Part shown: piece after piece, positions 27,866 through 33,898 of the stretch
How positions within the stretch are numbered: position 1 is the first letter of the stretch
Layout: the number at the start of each line of letters is the position of its first letter
Assembly: GCA_016191815.1 (NCBI GenBank)
Contig: JACPVI010000089.1
Location: 1 to 33,898 of the forward strand
DNA from: Myxococcales bacterium
GTDB taxonomy: Bacteria; Myxococcota; Myxococcia; Myxococcales; Myxococcaceae
DNA length: 33,898 nucleotides
Reading direction: 5' to 3'
The notes under the pieces: generated by a model
The model's database searches: none
Told to the model about the DNA's origin: nothing
The model's input: the letters and a program-made list of their open reading frames with translations, nothing else
Translations under genes and position numbers: made by a program

Positions 27866-29488
27866 CTACTGCACCTTGGTGAAGTCCACGTCGTCCGCGT
27901 CGGGCGCCACTAGGGTGCGCTTGAACTCCACGACCCAGGTGTTGTTGGCCCACTTCCCCTCCGCCTCGTTGTTGCAGCGGCCGCAGAGGGAGGTGGAGGC
28001 CGGAGTGCGGAAGATGTAGCCCGGGGAGAGGTCTCCGGCCTGCGGCACGAAGGTCGCGTCCAGCATCGCGGTCTTCGTCCCGCGCGCGCCGATGTGGGGC
28101 GAGCCGTCCTCGTACATGTACTTGGCGAACGGAGCGCGGTTGTAGGGCGAGGGGATGCGGCTCGGGCCGTTGGAGGGGCAGCCGGTGACGTCGTTGAACC
28201 ACTCGTTCACGAAGTGGAGCATCACCTTCGAGGTGTCGCCGGTGGGCACCCTCGCCCCGTCTACCTTCTTGGAGCAGTTGGCGGTGGTCCAGCTCCACTC
28301 GTCGGACTGGCCGCTGTCGCCCTTGCGCTTCTCGTGGTCGAAGTACTGGTCGTCGTAGATGCGCAGCGCGTTGGAGCGGTAGCTCTTCCAGTGCCAGAGG
28401 TCAGCCTTCAGCCCGGCAGCGTAGGTGTACATCCGGCCCTTGCCCGAGTAGTAGTTGACGTTGCTCACCGTCACCACCGTGGCCGGATCCACCCCGCCCT
28501 TTCCCTCGAGGTGGCACAGGCCGGCGCAGCCCTTGCCCAGCCCCTGGTTGGCGTTGGCCCCGAAGTAGTCGGGGATGTTGATGTTGAACATGAGCTGCAC
28601 CCGGTCCTCGGCGCGGGTCACCGGGCGGGTGGTCTCGCGGTTGCCCGATGGGACCGGCTGGGTCTGCGCCTCGTCGCGCACCCACATCGTCCCGTCGTGC
28701 TTCCAGCGGCCGCGGTCGCTGTTCTCGGTGTTGTCGGTCCACTCGGCCCGGAAGTAGATGTTCGAGCCGTCGTAGGCCGAGCGCACCTTCACCTCGGAGA
28801 TGCCGAAGTCTTCGGTGACGATGTTCCCCACCGTGCCGTTGGTGCGGCGGTCGACGTTGATGAGCTCCGAGGCGCGCGCCAGGGAGAGGGTGGTGCTCGG
28901 CACGCCCTTCCATTCGTTGACGTCGGTGTCCGCGCCGTCCACCTTGACGGAGCCGGGGGCCACCGCCACCGAGAGCACCTGGTTCTTCGGGCTCACCGAC
29001 CAGTTGAAGTCGAGGTACACCTCCTCGGCTCCCTGCGGCGCGTCGCCGCCGTTGTTGTTCACGCCCACCGACATCTGTTTGTTGATGAGGTCGGTGCGGA
29101 TGACGCCCCCGCCCGGGCTGGCCTCGCAGGCTCCGGTGGCCGGGTTGCAGGCCTGGCCGCCGGTGCACTGCACTCCGTGGCACTTCACCGCCGAGGGCTC
29201 GCACACGCAGGTCTGCGCGTTGGCCTGGTGGCCGCTCGGGCAGGTGATGGCGGCGCAGCGCTCCTCGCACTTGCCGGTGGCGGGCAAGCACACCTCAGAG
29301 GCCCCGCAGCTCACCCCCGCGCACTTGTTGTCGCTCGCCGGCTTGCAGGTGCACGCCGCCAGGTCCTTGTCGTAGCCGGCAGGACAGGTGAGCGCCTCCT
29401 TGCAGCTCTTCTCGCAGCCCGCGACGAGCGCCGCTGCGGCGACCAGCGCCGCCGAAACCGCCGCGAATGCCCCGATTGCCTTCCGCAT
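27866..29488 (-). CDS. Lipoprotein with Cys-rich modules and an ethylbenzene-dehydrogenase-type heme-binding domain
   Basis: The product is 540 residues. ATG 29488 has a strong GGAGGG site and a lipoprotein signal ending LVAGC (C25). Residues 25-125 are repeated Cys-rich units (CPAGYDKDLAACTC; CPSGHQANAQTCVC). The body (about 145-535) matches the EB_dh/DMSO reductase-like heme-binding family: VKVDGADTDVNEWKGVP, SAYDGSNIYFRAEWTDN, EDRVQLMFNINIPD, GCAGLCHLEG and AGLKADLWHWKSYRSN. C321-x3-C325-H326 is a CX3CH site rather than CXXCH. Related subunits bind heme b between dehydrogenase and cytochrome. Here it is a free-standing outer-membrane or periplasmic lipoprotein, so the partner enzyme is unknown. 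Confidence 0.85.
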   Translation of the reverse strand: MRKAIGAFAAVSAALVAAAALVAGCEKSCKEALTCPAGYDKDLAACTCKPASDNKCAGVSCGASEVCLPATGKCEERCAAITCPSGHQANAQTCVCEPSAVKCHGVQCTGGQACNPATGACEASPGGGVIRTDLINKQMSVGVNNNGGDAPQGAEEVYLDFNWSVSPKNQVLSVAVAPGSVKVDGADTDVNEWKGVPSTTLSLARASELINVDRRTNGTVGNIVTEDFGISEVKVRSAYDGSNIYFRAEWTDNTENSDRGRWKHDGTMWVRDEAQTQPVPSGNRETTRPVTRAEDRVQLMFNINIPDYFGANANQGLGKGCAGLCHLEGKGGVDPATVVTVSNVNYYSGKGRMYTYAAGLKADLWHWKSYRSNALRIYDDQYFDHEKRKGDSGQSDEWSWTTANCSKKVDGARVPTGDTSKVMLHFVNEWFNDVTGCPSNGPSRIPSPYNRAPFAKYMYEDGSPHIGARGTKTAMLDATFVPQAGDLSPGYIFRTPASTSLCGRCNNEAEGKWANNTWVVEFKRTLVAPDADDVDFTKVQ

Positions 29489-29522
29489 CTTTTCCCTCCG
29501 CGTGGATTGGCCCCGCCGGCCG

Positions 29523-29538
29523 AGCAACCCGCGCGCCA
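29523..29538 (-). promoter_or_regulatory. Near-consensus sigma-54 promoter for the four-gene cytochrome/barrel operon
   Basis: On the minus strand, TGGCGCGCGGGTTGCT differs from the consensus TGGCACG-N4-TTGCW at one defined position. GG is at 29537-29536, then 10 bases, then GC at 29525-29524. Transcription would begin near 29512, giving a 24-base leader that contains the GGAGGG ribosome-binding site before ATG 29488. Confidence 0.75.
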
Positions 29539-29613
29539 AGAGGGTGGCCCGCCCCCAACCCCGCGATGTCGGGGGGATGACTGTCGCCCGGGCCGCGGCG
29601 CCGCCATCGCCGA

Positions 29614-29643
29614 GGTGGCGCTTCCGCCACCGGGAGGGTGGCG
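29614..29643. promoter_or_regulatory. Inverted and direct GGTGGCG repeats: possible enhancer and/or terminator
   Basis: A perfect palindrome GGTGGCG-CTTC-CGCCACC (29614-29631) is followed by another direct GGTGGCG (29637-29643). It lies 20-50 bases after the stop of the NtrC-type regulator gene and about 80-100 bases upstream of the sigma-54 promoter at 29523-29538. That is a normal distance for an activator site. It could equally end the regulator transcript, as no T-run is present to decide. Confidence 0.45.
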
Positions 29644-29662
29644 GTTGGCAGCGGAAGTTTGG

Positions 29663-31050
<1,388 letters not shown>

Positions 31051-31054
<4 letters not shown>

Positions 31055-32904
31055 GAGGGGGGGCCTCCGGGAAGGTGGATGTGCACCGCCAGCCCGCCCC
31101 CCGGCCGGTTCTCCAGGGTGAGCGAGCCGCCGTGGTTTCCCACGATGTGCCTGGCGATGGGCAGGCCGAGCCCGGTGCCCTCGGGCTTGCTGCTGAAGAA
31201 AGGCTCGAACACGCGCGGGAGGAGCCCGTCGGGAATCCCCGGCCCGTTGTCCACGATGTCGATGGCCACCCCGCGCCGCGCGTCCGGCCGCACCGCCACT
31301 TCCACCTCCGCTCCGCTCCTCGCGTCTGCTTCGAAGGCCTGCACCGAGTTGAGCAGGAGGTTGAGCAAGGCCTCGTTGATCAGCGCCGCGTCGCCGAGGC
31401 AGACGCAGGGCACTCCGGGGTAGTGCTCCACCAGCCGGATTCCCCGCCGGTAGGCGCCCGGGCGGACCAGGTCCACCGCGTCGCGCACCACCCGAGACAG
31501 CTCCACCGGCACCACCTCGGGCTGGACCGGCCGCGAGAGGCGGAGCAGGCGGCTCACCAGAGTCTCCATCCGCTCGATGGAGGCGAGCGCCACCTCCAGC
31601 GATCGTGGGTCTCCGCTCCCGGCCTTTTGCTCCGCCCACACCTGGAGGATGAGCTTGGTGCTGGTGGCGGCGTTGCGGACCTCGTGGGCTACTGCGGCGG
31701 CCAGCTCTCCGGCGGTGGCGAGCCGGCCGGCGCGGGAGGCCTGCTCCTCGGCGCTCCGCCGGGCGGTGACGTCGGTGATCATCTCGATCGCCCGGACCTC
31801 CAGGCCTCCGTTGCGGATCGGCACCGCCACGTGCTCCAGCCAGCGCGTGGCCCCGCCCTGCTCGATGACTTGAAGCTGGGTGCGCTGGCAGCCCTCGAGC
31901 ACCGCCCTCCTCGCCGCGCACTGCTCGCCCTGGGTGGGGCAACCCCAGGCCTCCCAGCAGCGCTTGCCGCAGGGGTCGGCGCACCCTCCCAGGAGCGCGC
32001 GGAACTGGCGGCTGGCGTAGAGGACTTTCGCCTCGGCGTCGAGCAGTACGAAGGCGCTGGGCGCCTCGTCGAGCACCGTGGAGAGCAGCTCTCGCTCCTG
32101 CCGAAGCTCCAGGGTGCGCTGCTGCACCGTCTCTTCCAGGTTTGCGACGGTGCGGGCGAGGGCCGTCTCCAGCCGCTCCTGCTGCTCGCGCTCCGCTTGG
32201 ACCAGGCGAGAGGCGCGCCGCGAGACGGCGAGGAGCAGCGCTCCCAAGGCCACCAGCACGAAAGCCGAGCCGAGGGCCACCACCCAGGCGACGTCCCGCA
32301 TGCCCAGGCTCATCGCGCCCACGCTCTGGTACACCTCGAAGGCGCCGGCGATGTCCCCGGAGGGCTTCCCGTCCGCGCCCAGCGCCCGGAGCGGCACGTA
32401 GGTTTCCAGGAAGTCCTCGGAGTGGCTGCCTTCGTCGAAGTCGGACTCGTCGGCGCTCTCCACGTCGGAGACCGCTCCGCCGGCCAGTGCCCTCTCCAGC
32501 TTGCGGTTGCCCAAGGAGGGCCGCGGGGCGAGGCCCGGCTCGGTGGAGTACACCAGGGTGCCGTCGCGGGAGAAGATGTTGATCCGCTCCACATCGAGGT
32601 AGCGGAGGTAGCGGCGGGTGATGCGGTCCACCTCGGGCGAGAGGCCCTTTTGCTCCCACTCCGCCGGTGGGGGAGGATGTCCGCCACGCTGCCGGAGGGC
32701 CTTGAGCAGGTCCTCGTTCAGGTTGGAGGCCAGGTCGATGGCGTGGCGCTGCCAGTCGAGCAGGTACTGGTGCCGCACCACCAGGTAGAAGGCGGCGCTG
32801 GTGGCGGCGACGAAGAGCGGGAGAAGCAGGAGGTAGTAGCGCGCGCTGAGGCGGAGCACGTCTACCTTGGCGTCGGTGCGCGGGGTGGAGGGTGAGGGCG
32901 ACAC
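31051..32904 (-). CDS. Sensor histidine kinase with periplasmic domain and Cys-rich PAS
   Basis: The protein has 617 residues with a GTG start. TM1 is at about 23-43, a periplasmic sensor at about 44-204 (Cache/dCache-like in size and strand content), and TM2 at about 205-227, followed by a coiled segment to 275. A PAS domain (about 275-390) has six cysteines: C308, C312, C316, C322, C329 and C339. The H-box AAAVAHEVRN has H407; the N-box is near N515/N519; glycine motifs are DNGPG 552-556 and GTGLGL 576-581. The Cys spacing suggests a metal, Fe-S or redox-sensitive PAS. It is paired with the regulator at 29663-31054. The upstream 200 bases show no sigma-54 promoter. Confidence 0.93.
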
Positions 32905-32923
32905 GCGGCGGCGGAGGTAGCAC

Positions 32924-32944
32924 CTTTCCGGGCTCGGAGGAAAG
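32924..32944. promoter_or_regulatory. Inverted repeat upstream of the second kinase gene
   Basis: CTTTCC and GGAAAG flank a 9-base spacer, 20-40 bases upstream of GTG 32904 on the transcribed side. It could be an operator or a leader hairpin. The evidence is only the symmetry and position. Confidence 0.3.
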
Positions 32945-33041
32945 TCGTCCCCGCCAGGGCGCAGCCGGACGGCTCAGCGGCGGCCCCGGGGCAACTGCTC
33001 CCGCAGGGGAGCGCCGGTGCTCGGCGGCTGGGTGGGCGTCC

Positions 33042-33061
33042 GCTGCCGCAAGTGCGGCGGC
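33042..33061. terminator. Hairpin after the TPR membrane protein gene
   Basis: GCTGCCGC-AAGT-GCGGCGGC gives eight pairs, one of them G:T, 45-65 bases beyond the TGA at 33106-33108 (minus strand). There is no T-run. It probably separates this gene from the kinase operon. Confidence 0.4.
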
Positions 33062-33105
33062 TGTGAACGGCCTCCTCTGTTGCGGCGAGGAGTGGGCGGC
33101 GCGCC

Positions 33106-33898
33106 TCAGTTGCTCGCCGGGGGCAGCTGGTCCAGCACCGCCTGCAGCTCCTCGGCGTTGCGGCCTTCCGGGTCGATCACCAGGTACCGCTCGTAATAGG
33201 CGCGCGCGGTGCCGTAGCGGCCGGCCTGCTGCGCGAGGAAGCCGGCGAGGATGTTTCCCATCGGGTGGCCGGGCTCGAGCAAAAGGGCCCGCTTGAGCGA
33301 GCGGTCCGCCTGGGCGTCGCGGCGAAGCTCGTGGGAGCAGAGGGCGAGGCCGTACCAGGGCTCGGCGCTGGAAGGAGCGAGCTTGGAGGCCTTGCGGTAC
33401 AGAGGCAGCGCCCCGCGGCAATCGCTGCGGTGGAAGCGGGCCTCGGCGCGGCGGAGCAGCGGGGCGATTCGCCCCGCCTTGGCCGGGGAAGGCGGCTCGA
33501 GGCGCACCGGCGGCCGCGCCTTGGCTGAGCGCCGGGAGGAACCCTCTGGCGGCGCGCGATGGGCGCTGGGCTCGGCGGTTGGCCCTGCGGCCGGCTCCTC
33601 GGGCTTGGGGAGCATTGCCAGGGGCTCGGGAATGGCCTCCTGCTCCTGGGTGGGGGGCTCCTCGTCCATCGCCGTCGAAGCCACCAGCGCCGGCTTGGAG
33701 TCCACCTCGGTGGAGACGAGCGCTCCCGATATGCCCGCCGCCACCGAGGCCACGGGCAGCAGCCAGTACCATCCCTTCCGAGAGCGGAAGGCCAGCTCCT
33801 CTGGAGCGGCGCCGAGGGCGACGTCCTCCGCTGGTTCAGCGGCCTGCACGGCGGGCGGGAGGTAGACCTGCTCGAGAAGCAGGACCTTGGGTGCCGGC
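33106..33898 (-). CDS. TPR-containing membrane protein, N-terminus cut by the window edge
   Basis: The frame stays open to the right edge (residues PAPKVLLLEQVYLPPAV before the first in-frame GTG at 33849), so the gene probably starts outside. A single membrane helix, WYWLLPVASVAAGISGALVS, is followed by a Pro/Glu-rich linker. The C-terminal ~130 residues are TPR-like (LRRAEARFHRSDCRGALPLY; EPWYGLALCSHELRRDAQAD; NILAGFLAQQAGRYGTARAYYERYL). Proteins of this shape in myxobacteria are often C-terminal parts of signalling or gliding/secretion proteins. The missing N-terminus could hold a kinase or FHA-like domain. Function unassigned. Confidence 0.75.
   Translation of the reverse strand, partial: PAPKVLLLEQVYLPPAVQAAEPAEDVALGAAPEELAFRSRKGWYWLLPVASVAAGISGALVSTEVDSKPALVASTAMDEEPPTQEQEAIPEPLAMLPKPEEPAAGPTAEPSAHRAPPEGSSRRSAKARPPVRLEPPSPAKAGRIAPLLRRAEARFHRSDCRGALPLYRKASKLAPSSAEPWYGLALCSHELRRDAQADRSLKRALLLEPGHPMGNILAGFLAQQAGRYGTARAYYERYLVIDPEGRNAEELQAVLDQLPPASN

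Noticed and set aside
31055-33772. Apparent N-terminal extension of the second NtrC-type regulator by ~900 residues
   Set aside because: The real regulator starts at GTG 31054 in a GTGA overlap; the upstream frame is the shadow of the kinase and TPR genes.

Overview
The window reads as a chromosomal segment of a GC-rich, respiratory deltaproteobacterial-type organism, most likely a member of the Myxococcota. The clues are strong GC bias at third positions, lipoproteins with Asp-Ala-Gly-rich linkers and Cys-rich modules, NtrC-type regulators paired with histidine kinases, and tightly overlapping ATGA/GTGA gene junctions. The taxonomy is an inference from style; no rRNA or marker gene is present.

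Region 1 (1-3214) is an accessory, partly decayed block. It holds the end of an unknown gene, a BrnT-like toxin with a BrnA-like RHH antitoxin, a TPR protein, two coupled genes that each need several frame changes to read through, and the cut-off start of a lipoprotein gene. It is bracketed by two direct, diverged copies of the 3' end of one hypothetical gene (123-185 and 3215-3277, minus strand). This suggests recombination at, or insertion into, that gene's 3' end.

Region 2 (3215-6801) is a minus-strand operon: a PAS histidine kinase, an NtrC-type sigma-54 activator, and a 182-residue partner of unknown function. The 314-bp gap between the kinase and the next, divergent cluster holds two opposed sigma-54 (-24/-12) promoters. 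A TTCTCA-N4-TGAGAA palindrome lies between them and looks like an enhancer for the NtrC protein.

Region 3 (6802-25200) is one long plus-strand cluster. A membrane-anchored diheme cytochrome c (NarC-like) is followed by narG, narH, narJ, narI and two NarK-type transporters. Next come a strong hairpin repeat and a complete six-subunit alternative complex III (actABCDEF), closed by an outer-membrane-type beta-barrel protein. Together these encode quinol:nitrate reduction, nitrate/nitrite transport, and a bc1-independent quinol:cytochrome c oxidoreductase. No terminal oxidase, nitrite reductase or bc1 complex is present in the window.

Region 4 (25276-32904, minus strand) converges on region 3. 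A second PAS histidine kinase/NtrC-type regulator pair precedes a near-consensus sigma-54 promoter that drives four genes. These encode a lipoprotein with an ethylbenzene-dehydrogenase-type heme-binding domain (with a CX3CH motif), a monoheme lipoprotein, a beta-barrel protein with a heme motif at its N-terminus, and a periplasmic diheme cytochrome. I read this as a candidate outer-membrane electron-transfer module; its function is unproven and it is the most likely undescribed system here. The window ends in a TPR membrane protein gene that is cut by the window edge.
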